A stretch of DNA of 7,364 nucleotides from Phycisphaeraceae bacterium (GCA_007119405.1 SKPT01000464.1:1-7364), one strand, 5' to 3'; shown: positions 1 through 6,088, counted from the stretch's first letter. Translations and numbers: made by a program. Notes: a model not told the origin generated them from the letters alone.

Positions 1-313
1 CGGGGAAGTCAAACACCCCGTCGCCGCCCGGCAGCGCGTCGCCCGTGCGCATCAGCTTCGCCAGCGCTCCGTCGTGCATGTACAGCCCCCGTTCGCCCAG
101 CCAGCCGCCGTCGGCCGCATCCAGCACGGCGCTGAACACCACCTGCCCCGCGTTGTTCAGCGACGGGTTGAGCAGGCTGCCGAACACGGCGTCGCCCTCG
201 GGCACCGGCTCACCCTGCTGCGCGATCACCGTCCACTGTGCCCCGGCCACGCCGCTTGAAAGCACCGCCGTCAACACCGCCGCCGACGTCATTGTCATTG
301 CCAAACGCAACAT
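1..313 (-). CDS. Partial secreted NxxGxxxF tandem-repeat surface protein (N-terminus)
   Basis: The frame is open from an ATG at 313 to the window edge, giving 104 residues with the C-terminus missing. Residues 1-25 look like a signal peptide: a short Arg-containing start, a hydrophobic Ala/Val/Leu stretch, and a cleavage site near AGA|Q at residue 25/26. Residues 53-60 read NNAGQVVF, an exact NxxGxxxF motif. It is followed by GLYMHDG and LMRTGDALPGG, which match the repeat rhythm of the 'choice-of-anchor tandem repeat NxxGxxxF' surface proteins common in planctomycetes. Such proteins usually carry several repeats and a C-terminal anchor, which would lie outside this window. A GAGGGG Shine-Dalgarno (319-324) five bases upstream supports the start. 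Only 28 bases separate it from the stop of the preceding prepilin-like gene, so it is probably the last visible gene of that operon. Its function is unknown; export to the surface is inferred. Confidence 0.75.
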   Translation of the reverse strand, partial: MLRLAMTMTSAAVLTAVLSSGVAGAQWTVIAQQGEPVPEGDAVFGSLLNPSLNNAGQVVFSAVLDAADGGWLGERGLYMHDGALAKLMRTGDALPGGDGVFDFP

Positions 314-341
314 GATGTCCCCTCGATTTCCGGTAAGAGGT

Positions 342-1154
342 TCACTCAAGGCTGAATCGCTCCGGCCCGAACATGGCCGGGTCGTTCGTCACCCGATGCA
401 CACGGCCGTCCATCATTGCCACGTTCATCGTCACGTTCGGATGTCGGAACATGTAGGTGCCGAAGCCGCCAACGTTGCGCGTGCTGCGTGTTTCCTCGTT
501 GAGATGCTCGAGCAGATCGCGCTCCGGGGACCGGTACGGATCCTGATCGTTATACCGATCGGCCTCAAGGACCATAAACCGCGCCGCCGGCCGGTGAAAC
601 GCATCCAGCCGCGTGCCCAGCCACACCCGGGCATCAGGATGAAACGGATGCTGACGCATCCGCTGCCCGTGCGGGTAGGGCGGATGGGCCCAATCCAGCC
701 CCCCCACCGCGTTTATATTCGCGATATACGGCCGGACGAATGTGCCTTCGTTCCACGTACCGATCTCCGGGCAGCCAATGTTGCCTTCGCCCAGTTCAAC
801 GACCAGTTCCGCGTTGTATTCCTCCGCCCAGCCGTTGAACCGCTGAATCGGCCGCATGTACTCGTTGAGCCCGCGGAGGTCATCCCCCCAGACGAAGTAA
901 TTCAGCCAGGCATGCCAACGGTAGGTCGCACCGGGTAGCGCCGGATTGCTCGCATTCCCCGGCCCCCGGCCGTCGAAGTCGTGGGCGAAGAGGTGCCACG
1001 CCTGCCCGATGGTCCGCAGGTGCATCGCGCACTCATCGGCCCGCACCGCCGCCCGCTGCCGCGCCACCGCCGGCAGCACCACCGCCGCCAGCAGCCCCGC
1101 CACGCACAGCAGCACCAGGATTTCCACCAGACTCAACGCCCGAGATCCTGCCAT
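342..1154 (-). CDS. Prepilin-like protein, third copy of a tandem paralogous trio
   Basis: This 270-residue protein has a type IV/type II prepilin N-terminus. A six-residue basic leader (MAGSRA) is followed by LSLVE, with Glu at mature position +5 (E11), and a hydrophobic helix to about residue 30. Cleavage by prepilin peptidase after A6 is expected; the +1 residue is Leu, where Phe is more usual. Residues 41-62 (C42, then LRTIGQAW, then DFDGR) match the CxxNLRQxxxAxxxYxxDxxGR block of planctomycete prepilin-like proteins. C128-P129-E130 corresponds to their usual CP motif. Near the C-terminus H238 and D249-G250 form an H-X10-DG version of the family's H-X9-DG motif. By manual gap-free alignment it is about 78% identical to the copy at 1170-1982. 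The ATG has a GAGGAGG ribosome site (1160-1166) and lies 15 bases after the previous stop. The family assignment is firm; the biological role is unknown. Confidence 0.88.
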   Translation of the reverse strand: MAGSRALSLVEILVLLCVAGLLAAVVLPAVARQRAAVRADECAMHLRTIGQAWHLFAHDFDGRGPGNASNPALPGATYRWHAWLNYFVWGDDLRGLNEYMRPIQRFNGWAEEYNAELVVELGEGNIGCPEIGTWNEGTFVRPYIANINAVGGLDWAHPPYPHGQRMRQHPFHPDARVWLGTRLDAFHRPAARFMVLEADRYNDQDPYRSPERDLLEHLNEETRSTRNVGGFGTYMFRHPNVTMNVAMMDGRVHRVTNDPAMFGPERFSLE

Positions 1155-1159
1155 GATCG

Positions 1160-1166
1160 CCTCCTC
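1160..1166 (-). promoter_or_regulatory. Ribosome binding site GAGGAGG in duplicated 15-base spacer
   Basis: This strong Shine-Dalgarno lies five bases before the ATG at 1154. The entire 15-base spacer (1155-1169) is identical to the one before the next copy (1983-1997), so it was duplicated together with the gene. Confidence 0.8.
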
Positions 1167-1169
1167 GTG

Positions 1170-1982
1170 CTATTCAACGCTGAACCGCTCCGGCCCGAAC
1201 ATGGCCGGATCGTTCGTCACTCGATGCACCCGCCCGTCCATCATCACCACGTTCATCGTTATGTTGGGATGGCGGAACATGTAGGTGCCGACGCCGCCCA
1301 GCAGCCGCGTGCTGCGCGTCTCGTCGTCGAGGTGCTCGAGCAGATCGCGCTCCGCGAGGCGGTACGGATCCTGGTCGTTGCCCCGATCGGCCTCAAAGAC
1401 CATGAACCGCGCCGCGGGCCGGTGAAACGCGTCAATACGCGTGCCCAACCAGACCTGGGCGTGAGGATGGAACGGATGCTGGTGCATCCGCTGCCCGTGC
1501 GGGTACGGCGGAGAGACCCAACCCGGCCCCCCCACCGCGTTCATATTCGCGATGTACGGCCGGGCGAATATGCCTTCGTCCCAATTGCCGATCTCCGGGC
1601 AAGCCAGGTTGTCTTCACCCGCCTCGGCTTCGAGCTGTTCGCCGTACTCCTCGTGCCAACCGTTGTACTGCTGAATCGGCCGCATGTACTCGTTCAGCAC
1701 CACCAACTCCTCACCCCAGACGAAATGATTCAGCCACGCCTGCCAACGGTGCGGTGTAAATTGCGCCTGCGGGTTGTCCGCATGCCCCGGCCCCCGACCC
1801 TCGAAATCGTCGGCGAACACGTGCCACGCCTGCCCGATCGTCCGCAGGTGCATCGCGCACTCATCGGCCCGCACCGCCGCCCGCTGCCGCGCCACCGCCG
1901 GCAGCACCACCGCCGCGAGCAGCCCCGCCACGCACAGCAGCACCAGCACTTCCACGAGACTCAATGCCCGACATCGTGCCAT
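1170..1982 (-). CDS. Prepilin-like protein, second copy of a tandem paralogous trio
   Basis: The 270 residues follow the same plan as the neighbouring copies. The leader is MARCRA, cleavage is expected before LSLVE (E11 = +5), the hydrophobic helix ends near residue 30, C42 is in the post-helix block, CPE is at 128-130, and the C-terminus reads FRHPN then MMDGRVHR (H238, D249-G250; H-X10-DG). It is about 78% identical to the copy at 342-1154 and about 77% to the copy at 1998-2810, without any gap. Residues 21-54 are identical in all three, while residues 67-78 and 110-125 are the most divergent. The start is set by a GAGGAGG site (1988-1994) and by matching length in the paralogs. The 15-base gaps on both sides point to co-transcription. 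The product is probably a membrane-anchored pseudopilin or surface protein; its substrate or partner is not visible. Confidence 0.88.
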   Translation of the reverse strand: MARCRALSLVEVLVLLCVAGLLAAVVLPAVARQRAAVRADECAMHLRTIGQAWHVFADDFEGRGPGHADNPQAQFTPHRWQAWLNHFVWGEELVVLNEYMRPIQQYNGWHEEYGEQLEAEAGEDNLACPEIGNWDEGIFARPYIANMNAVGGPGWVSPPYPHGQRMHQHPFHPHAQVWLGTRIDAFHRPAARFMVFEADRGNDQDPYRLAERDLLEHLDDETRSTRLLGGVGTYMFRHPNITMNVVMMDGRVHRVTNDPAMFGPERFSVE

Positions 1983-1987
1983 GATCG

Positions 1988-1994
1988 CCTCCTC
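1988..1994 (-). promoter_or_regulatory. Ribosome binding site GAGGAGG in duplicated 15-base spacer
   Basis: This Shine-Dalgarno precedes the ATG at 1982 by five bases. The spacer from 1983 to 1997 is base-for-base identical to 1155-1169. Confidence 0.8.
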
Positions 1995-1997
1995 GTG

Positions 1998-2810
1998 CTA
2001 TTCAAGGCTGAACCGCTCCGGCCCGAACATGGCCGGGTCGTTCGTGAACCGATGCACCCGCCCGTCCATCATCACCACGTTCATCGTTATGTTGGGATGC
2101 CGGAACATGTACGTGCCGATGGCGCCCAGCAGCCGCGTGCTGCGGATCTCGTCATCGAGTTGGTCAAGCAGTTCCTGCTCAGTGGCGATATAGCGATCCA
2201 TGTCGTTGCCACGATCGGACTCGAAGACCATGAATCGTGATGCCGGCCGGTCAAACGCTTCGATGCGTGTTCCGAGGACGACATGGGCATCCTGGTGGAA
2301 CGGATGTTGATGCATGACCTGGCCGTGCGGGTACGGCGGAGCACCCCAGGGAATGCCACCGACCGCGTTGACGTTCGCGACGTACGGCCGCGCGAACAGG
2401 CGCTCGTCCCACGTGCCGATCTCGGGGCAGGCGATGTTGTCCTCGCCTGGCCCGACGACGAGTTGGCCGTTGTATTGCTCGGACCAACTGTTGAACTTTT
2501 GAATCGGCCTCATGTATTCATTGAGCGTTACCAGCTCGTCACCCCAAACGAAATGATTGAGCCATGTGTGCCAGTTGAACGGCGCCCACGACGCCGCCGA
2601 GTTCGTCGCTTGGCCCGGCCCACGGCCGTCGAAGTCGTGGGCGAACACGTGCCACGCCTGCCCGATCGTCCGCAGGTGCATCGCGCACTCATCGGCCCGC
2701 ACCGCCGCCCGCTGCCGCGCCACCGCCGGCAGCACCACCGCCGCCAACAGCCCCACCACGCACAGCAGCACCAGCACCTCGACGAGACTGAACGCCCGAA
2801 ATCGCAACAT
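1998..2810 (-). CDS. Prepilin-like protein, first (promoter-proximal) copy of the trio
   Basis: I place the start at the ATG at 2810 (MLRFRA|FSLVE). It gives exactly 270 residues, the length of both paralogs, and has a GAGGGAG Shine-Dalgarno seven bases upstream. A longer frame to 2948 would need a TTG start and adds 46 residues not shared by the paralogs. This copy has the most canonical processing site of the three, with Phe at +1 and Glu at +5 (F7, E11). The hydrophobic helix, C42, CPE (128-130), H238 and D249-G250 are all kept. It is about 77% identical to the second copy. Its upstream spacer differs from the two internal 15-base spacers, consistent with it being the first gene of the transcription unit behind the candidate promoter at 2920-2948. 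Function beyond export and membrane anchoring is unknown. Confidence 0.87.
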   Translation of the reverse strand: MLRFRAFSLVEVLVLLCVVGLLAAVVLPAVARQRAAVRADECAMHLRTIGQAWHVFAHDFDGRGPGQATNSAASWAPFNWHTWLNHFVWGDELVTLNEYMRPIQKFNSWSEQYNGQLVVGPGEDNIACPEIGTWDERLFARPYVANVNAVGGIPWGAPPYPHGQVMHQHPFHQDAHVVLGTRIEAFDRPASRFMVFESDRGNDMDRYIATEQELLDQLDDEIRSTRLLGAIGTYMFRHPNITMNVVMMDGRVHRFTNDPAMFGPERFSLE

Positions 2811-2817
2811 GACAACG

Positions 2818-2824
2818 CTCCCTC
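2818..2824 (-). promoter_or_regulatory. Ribosome binding site GAGGGAG that fixes the start at 2810
   Basis: This purine-rich site lies seven bases before the ATG at 2810. Together with equal paralog length, it decides against the longer TTG-started frame. It is five bases downstream, in transcript order, of a 7-bp hairpin (2848-2830). Confidence 0.75.
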
Positions 2825-2829
2825 GAAAT

Positions 2830-2870
2830 CGGCTGAGCCGGTCAGCCGCCCTGCAAGCCCGGAACCCGGG
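2830..2870 (-). promoter_or_regulatory. Two small hairpins in the leader of the trio operon
   Basis: CGGCTGA (2830-2836) and TCAGCCG (2842-2848) form a 7-bp stem with a 5-base loop. CCCGG (2858-2862) and CCGGG (2866-2870) form a 5-bp stem with a 3-base loop. Both would lie in the untranslated leader if transcription starts near 2913, the first just ahead of the Shine-Dalgarno. I do not recognise a riboswitch class; a structural effect on translation is only a possibility. Confidence 0.35.
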
Positions 2871-2919
2871 ATGACATGTCCACGCTGACACAGCCCCCAT
2901 TGATGAGCTGACCCTGACC

Positions 2920-2948
2920 ATTTTGACGGCTTCGGCCGACTGATTCAA
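2920..2948 (-). promoter_or_regulatory. Candidate sigma-70 type promoter for the trio operon
   Basis: On the minus strand TTGAAT (2948-2943) and CAAAAT (2925-2920) are separated by exactly 17 bases. Each matches the -35/-10 consensus at four of six positions. The site falls between the candidate GH2 terminator and the first trio gene, leaving a leader of about 100 bases. The hexamers are weak and planctomycete promoters are poorly defined, so this is a placement argument more than a motif match. Confidence 0.35.
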
Positions 2949-2951
2949 GCG

Positions 2952-2981
2952 AAAAAACGCAGAAGCCCGCGGATTTTTGCG
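2952..2981 (-). terminator. Candidate intrinsic terminator after GH2
   Basis: Starting 35 bases after the GH2 stop, the minus strand can fold CGCAAAA (2981-2975) with TTCTGCG (2964-2958). This is a stem of seven pairs containing one A-C mismatch. It is followed at once by six T (2957-2952). The stem is weak for a high-GC genome, but the T-run is unusual here and the position is right. A second possible hairpin (GCAGC...GCTGC) lies just upstream without a T-run. Confidence 0.4.
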
Positions 2982-3016
2982 GCAGCTCGGCCATTTCGGC
3001 TGCTTGGCCCCCCGAA

Positions 3017-4828
3017 TTACCCCGTCGCCTCACGCCCCGCCGCCCGCTCGATCGCCGCCACCCGCTGCTGCACCGCGCGCAGCCGGGCCAGGTCGAACTT
3101 CACCTCCCGGCCGAAGCCGTATATCCCGTTCTGCTCCTGGAACACGTCGGTCAACTGCGTGTAGCAGTAGCCGAACATGTTCGCATCCTCGAGCAGCGCC
3201 CGGCAGAGGCCCTCAAAGCGCTCGTAGAACGCCTCGATATTCCCCGGCCGATCGCCGTAGCCCCACGAGTCCTCGTCCTCGCGTGCCGCGGGGTTCCACC
3301 ATATTCCGCCGAACTCCGACACGAAGTAAGGCTGGCCGCGATACGCGATCGACATCTGCCGCTCGCCGCGCCGGTTCACGAACGGTCGGCCCTGGCGCAG
3401 CCCCGCGTGGCGGTTGGCGAAGCTCGCCGGATCCTGGTCGTAGTCGTGGCTGTCATAGACGTCCGACTCCGTCACGCGATGGCTGTAGCCGGAGGCGTCG
3501 AGCACCGGCCGGGTCCCGTCCATCGCCTTGGCGGCCAGGAACATCCCCCGCGTCACGTCGTCGAGTTGGGTCACGCGATCCGTCAGCGCCTGCCCCGTCT
3601 CGTTGAGCGCGCACCAGCCGACGATCGACGGGTGCGAGTGGTCGCGCTCGAGCACCTCCAGCCATTGGGTGATGTAGCTCGCCCCCGGCCGCTGGTTGTC
3701 GCCCTCCGGCCCGGCGACGTTGCAACCCCAGTCGGCGAACTCGCCCCAGCACAGGTACCCCAGGCGATCGGCGTGATAGAGGAACCGCTCCTCGAACACC
3801 TTCTGATGCAGCCGCGCCCCGTTGAACCCCGCTTCAAGCGCCAGCTCGATGTCGCGCGCCAGCGCCTCATCGCTGGGGGCCGTCAGCAGCCCGTCCGGGT
3901 AATAGCCCTGGTCCAGCACGAGGCGCTGGAACACCGGCTGGCCGTTGATCAGCACCATCTTGTCGCGCAGGCTGACGCTGCGCAGGGCCGCGTAGCTGGC
4001 CACGCGATCGAGCACCATGTCGCGTTCATCGACCAGCTCGATCTCGACGTCATAGAGGTGCGGCTCGCCCGGCGCCCACAGCCGCCGGCGCTCGGCCGGG
4101 ATCGCCAGGTCCAGGCGGGGCGAGAAGTCGATCACCGCGACCTCATCTTCCGCGACGACCATCTGGCCATCGCGCAGCCGCGCCCGCACGCGCAGCCCCG
4201 CGGCGTGCGGCCCCGGCCCCCCGGCCGTGATGCGCTGCTCCAGCCGGATCACCCCCTTGCCCACGTCCGGCGTCAGCCGCGGCCGACACAGCGATACCGC
4301 GGGCACCGGCTCCATCCAGACCGTCTGCCAGATGCCCGTCGTCCGCGTGTAGAGGCAGCCGTGATTTTCATAACGCTGGCTCTGCTTGCCGCGCGCCTGC
4401 GGCCCGCGCCAGTCGTCGCGGGCCCGCACCACGATCGTCACCTCGCGCCCGCCCACATCGCCCAGATCGCAGGTGAACGGCGTCTGCCCGCCGCGATGCC
4501 TGCCCACCTCGCGCCCGTCCGCCCACACCGTCGCGTCATGATCCACGGCCTGAAAGTGCAGCAGCACCCGCCGGCCCCGCCACGCCTGGGGCACGCGCAC
4601 CTGCCGCCGATACCACACCGCCAGCATGAAGTCGGTGTGCTCGACGCCCGAGAGCTTCGACTCCGGGCAGAAGGGCACGGTGATTTCGCGCGCGAGCTCA
4701 CGCTCGAGAAGCCCGCGCTCCAGCCCGCTGTCGCCACCGTCGATCTCAAACTGCCACGGGCCGTTGAGGCACAGCCACTGATCGCGCACGCACTGCGGCC
4801 GCGGATACTCACTGCGAGGCACATTCAT
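3017..4828 (-). CDS. Glycoside hydrolase family 2 enzyme (intracellular beta-glycosidase)
   Basis: The 603-residue protein shows the GH2 architecture. A jelly-roll sugar-binding domain covers about residues 20-175 (LNGPWQFEID; FQAVDHDATVWADGREVG; TTGIWQTVW). An immunoglobulin-like domain covers about 176-290 and a TIM barrel about 290-600. In the barrel, CALNE places the acid/base glutamate at E410, and FVSEFGG places the nucleophile at E505. GYCYTQLTDV (553-562) and NGIYGF (567-572) are typical of the barrel end. GH2 enzymes retain configuration and cleave beta-galactosides, beta-glucuronides, beta-mannosides and others; I cannot assign the substrate. No signal peptide is visible, so it should be cytoplasmic. 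The start at 4828 is set by AAGGAG nine bases upstream and by alignment with the usual GH2 beginning. A longer frame to 4990 starts with TTG inside a palindromic repeat and was rejected. Confidence 0.93.
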   Translation of the reverse strand: MNVPRSEYPRPQCVRDQWLCLNGPWQFEIDGGDSGLERGLLERELAREITVPFCPESKLSGVEHTDFMLAVWYRRQVRVPQAWRGRRVLLHFQAVDHDATVWADGREVGRHRGGQTPFTCDLGDVGGREVTIVVRARDDWRGPQARGKQSQRYENHGCLYTRTTGIWQTVWMEPVPAVSLCRPRLTPDVGKGVIRLEQRITAGGPGPHAAGLRVRARLRDGQMVVAEDEVAVIDFSPRLDLAIPAERRRLWAPGEPHLYDVEIELVDERDMVLDRVASYAALRSVSLRDKMVLINGQPVFQRLVLDQGYYPDGLLTAPSDEALARDIELALEAGFNGARLHQKVFEERFLYHADRLGYLCWGEFADWGCNVAGPEGDNQRPGASYITQWLEVLERDHSHPSIVGWCALNETGQALTDRVTQLDDVTRGMFLAAKAMDGTRPVLDASGYSHRVTESDVYDSHDYDQDPASFANRHAGLRQGRPFVNRRGERQMSIAYRGQPYFVSEFGGIWWNPAAREDEDSWGYGDRPGNIEAFYERFEGLCRALLEDANMFGYCYTQLTDVFQEQNGIYGFGREVKFDLARLRAVQQRVAAIERAAGREATG

Positions 4829-4837
4829 GTAACGACG

Positions 4838-4850
4838 CTCCTTGATCAAG
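4838..4850 (-). promoter_or_regulatory. GH2 ribosome binding site overlapping a perfect 10-base palindrome
   Basis: AAGGAG (4843-4838) lies nine bases before the ATG at 4828 and fixes the GH2 start. CTTGATCAAG (4841-4850) is a perfect palindrome that shares three bases with the Shine-Dalgarno. It could be a small operator or may be chance. Confidence 0.6.
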
Positions 4851-4900
4851 AGCCTGTCGGGCCCCGCCGCATCATAAGGCACGCCGCCTCCGACAACGGG

Positions 4901-5057
4901 TGCCACACAACGCCGTGAACTATTCGGCGGCGGCGCTAATGTAGGGTGGGTAGAGCGAAGCGAAACCCACCACGATGCTCGTAGATCCAAGGCAAGACTG
5001 GTGGGTTTCGCTTCGCTCTACCCACCCCACATCAATAGTTCACGGCGTTGCGTGCCA
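4901..5057. repeat. Long nested inverted repeat with GTGGGTTTCGC core
   Basis: The left arm (4901-4972) and right arm (4999-5057) flank a 26-base spacer. The inner 29 bases of each arm (4944-4972 and 4999-5027) are perfect reverse complements, containing GGGTAGAGCGAAGCGAAACC. An outer 16-base perfect pair (4909-4924 and 5034-5049) continues the match. Over 59 alignable positions I count four mismatches, plus a 13-base GC-rich insertion in the left arm (4925-4937). No coding capacity is present. It resembles a REP- or MITE-like non-coding repeat; from memory, similar GGGTTTCGCTTCGC palindromes occur in many unrelated bacteria, which I cannot verify here. Confidence 0.85.
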
Positions 5058-5078
5058 CTGGCGGCTTGTCCGCCAGTG
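5056..5078. repeat. Perfect 9-bp hairpin CACTGGCGG / CCGCCAGTG
   Basis: The stem 5056-5064 pairs perfectly with 5070-5078 around a 5-base loop (CTTGT). It abuts the right end of the long inverted repeat and is preceded by GTGCCAC, the edge motif shared by the neighbouring repeats. Confidence 0.75.
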
Positions 5079-5141
5079 CCCAGGTGCAAGGAGGAGCCAG
5101 AACCGCCCAAACGAATCCGCCGTCCGAAAACCGCAGAGTGG

Positions 5142-5227
5142 GGGTGCCACGGCTTGTCCCGAAGGGCAAGCCGTGTCTCCGTCGGCCGCCGCACGGCTTG
5201 CCGCTTCGCGGTCAAGCCGTGGCACCC
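5142..5227. repeat. Compound palindrome with four CACGGCTTG units
   Basis: CACGGCTTG occurs at 5148-5156 and 5192-5200 and its reverse complement at 5167-5175 and 5213-5221. This gives two adjacent hairpins inside one larger palindrome. The outer arms are 15-base perfect reverse complements (5142-5156 and 5213-5227). The right hairpin also has an inner CCGC/GCGG stem. In minus-strand transcripts it begins about 17 bases after the stop of the prepilin-like gene, so it may act as a 3'-end structure, although no T-run follows. Confidence 0.85.
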
Positions 5228-5243
5228 ACTTTTCCCACAGAAC

Positions 5244-6086
5244 CTACTTCGCCGTCAACCTCAACCCCGTCGGCGGATAGGAGATCGGCGCCTCGGGAAA
5301 CAGGGCGACAGGTGTCTGCGGCGGATCGTGCGACGCCACGTGCCCGTCCCACGCCGCGGCATGCGCCCGCAGCCCGTGGTGGTACATCACCGTCCGCTCA
5401 TGACCCGAGACGTAAAACCACTGCTCGAACATCGGCCGCGACGGCGACGCCGGCGGCTGAAACGTGTTGATCTGCGCCGCGTCGGCGAACGCCAGCACCT
5501 CCCACGGCCGCTCGATCTCATCCCGCCGCACCGGCGCCGACGGGTTCATCAGCGCCAGCGGCGGCGCATACGTCGTCCAGTTCGTCGTGAATTTCGGCTT
5601 ATAGTTCGAGCTGTGCAGCGGAAACGCCGGGCATATCTCGATCGAATCGCTGTGACGATAGTAGAACCACAGCCGCCCCCGCGTGCGATCGATCACCCGC
5701 TCGCCCTCGGCCGTCGGCCCGGCCGCCGCCTCGAAGCCCGGCCACCACAGCCGCCCCTCCGGCAGGTGCTCCCGCCAAGGAAACATCCGCCCCTCGTGAT
5801 CCTCCAGGTACATGTGCAGCGCCGTGGTCATCTGACGCAGGTTCGACCGGCAAGCCATCCCCCGCCCCGCATCCCGCGCCCGCGCCAACGCCGGCAGCAG
5901 GATCGACATCAACAACGCCATGATCGATATCACCACCAGCAGCTCGATCACCGTGAAGGCACGCGCTCGCACGGGCCGGCCGTTAACGCCCGGCCTGAGC
6001 GCGTCCGCGAGCGAAGGCCGGGATCCCGTCCCCGCGCCGATCTGTCGCGAACCATTGCTCATCCCTGTCCATCCGGGCAGATGCAT
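5244..6086 (-). CDS. Prepilin-like protein with H-X9-DG C-terminal motif
   Basis: With the start at 6086 the protein has 280 residues. A long 43-residue leader ends in ARA, then F44-T-V-I-E48 gives a textbook prepilin processing site (Phe +1, Glu +5) and a hydrophobic helix to about residue 68. C79 with SNLRQ and DHEGR, CP at 152-153, and H237 with D247-G248 (exact H-X9-DG, as in TIGR04294-type proteins) place it in the planctomycete prepilin-like group. It is clearly a different subfamily from the trio at 342-2810. The start is uncertain. The ATG at 6086 has GGGAGGGG only two to four bases upstream. The ATG at 6062 would give 272 residues but has no proper ribosome site. A GTG start at 6155 would overlap the upstream gene and span the terminator. 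Role: probably a pseudopilin-like exported protein; partner unknown. Confidence 0.87.
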   Translation of the reverse strand: MHLPGWTGMSNGSRQIGAGTGSRPSLADALRPGVNGRPVRARAFTVIELLVVISIMALLMSILLPALARARDAGRGMACRSNLRQMTTALHMYLEDHEGRMFPWREHLPEGRLWWPGFEAAAGPTAEGERVIDRTRGRLWFYYRHSDSIEICPAFPLHSSNYKPKFTTNWTTYAPPLALMNPSAPVRRDEIERPWEVLAFADAAQINTFQPPASPSRPMFEQWFYVSGHERTVMYHHGLRAHAAAWDGHVASHDPPQTPVALFPEAPISYPPTGLRLTAK

Positions 6087-6088
6087 GA

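Larger units (their letters stand above)
342..2810 (-). repeat. Three-copy tandem gene duplication, exact 828-base period
   Basis: The start codons lie at 2810, 1982 and 1154, exactly 828 bases apart each time (813 bases of gene plus 15 of spacer). No insertion or deletion has accumulated. A 77-base block is identical in all three copies (1012-1088, 1840-1916, 2668-2744) with no silent change. It covers roughly codons 23-48. The C-terminal coding ends and the two internal spacers are also nearly identical, whereas the middle third differs at many residues. Confidence 0.9.
4829..5243. other. Gene-free stretch filled with palindromic repeats
   Basis: These 415 bases lie between the prepilin-like gene ending at 5244 and the GH2 start. 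No reading frame here looks real. The GH2-proximal part (4829-4900) holds the ribosome site and, on the minus strand, a TATGAT at 4876-4871 that could be a -10 box about 42 bases before the start codon; I see no good -35 at 16-18 bases. From 4901 to 5227 most of the sequence belongs to three palindromic elements described separately. The link between them (5079-5141) shows no structure I recognise. Confidence 0.7.

Noticed and set aside
981..2240. 419-codon open frame on the plus strand across two copies of the tandem genes
   Set aside because: It is antisense to clear prepilin-like genes. The repeat period (828) is divisible by three, so the antisense frame stays open from copy to copy. The product is low-complexity Arg/His/Pro-rich with no family signature.
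2830..2870. Possible riboswitch in the trio operon leader
   Set aside because: Only two small hairpins are visible, and no conserved core of a known class could be recognised.
2811..2948. 46-residue N-terminal extension of the first trio gene
   Set aside because: It needs a TTG start, lacks a ribosome site, overlaps the candidate promoter, would bury the prepilin leader, and is absent from the paralogs.
3407..4918. 503-codon open frame on the plus strand opposite GH2
   Set aside because: It is antisense to a GH2 gene with both catalytic residues; the Arg/Pro/His-rich product is the usual shadow of a high-GC gene.
4829..4990. 54-residue N-terminal extension of GH2
   Set aside because: It starts with TTG within the long palindromic repeat. 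The sequence is not GH2-like, and a better-supported ATG with AAGGAG follows.
4901..5230. Possible CRISPR array in the repeat cluster
   Set aside because: The repeats are inverted palindromes of different types with irregular spacing, not direct repeats with uniform spacers, and no cas gene is present.
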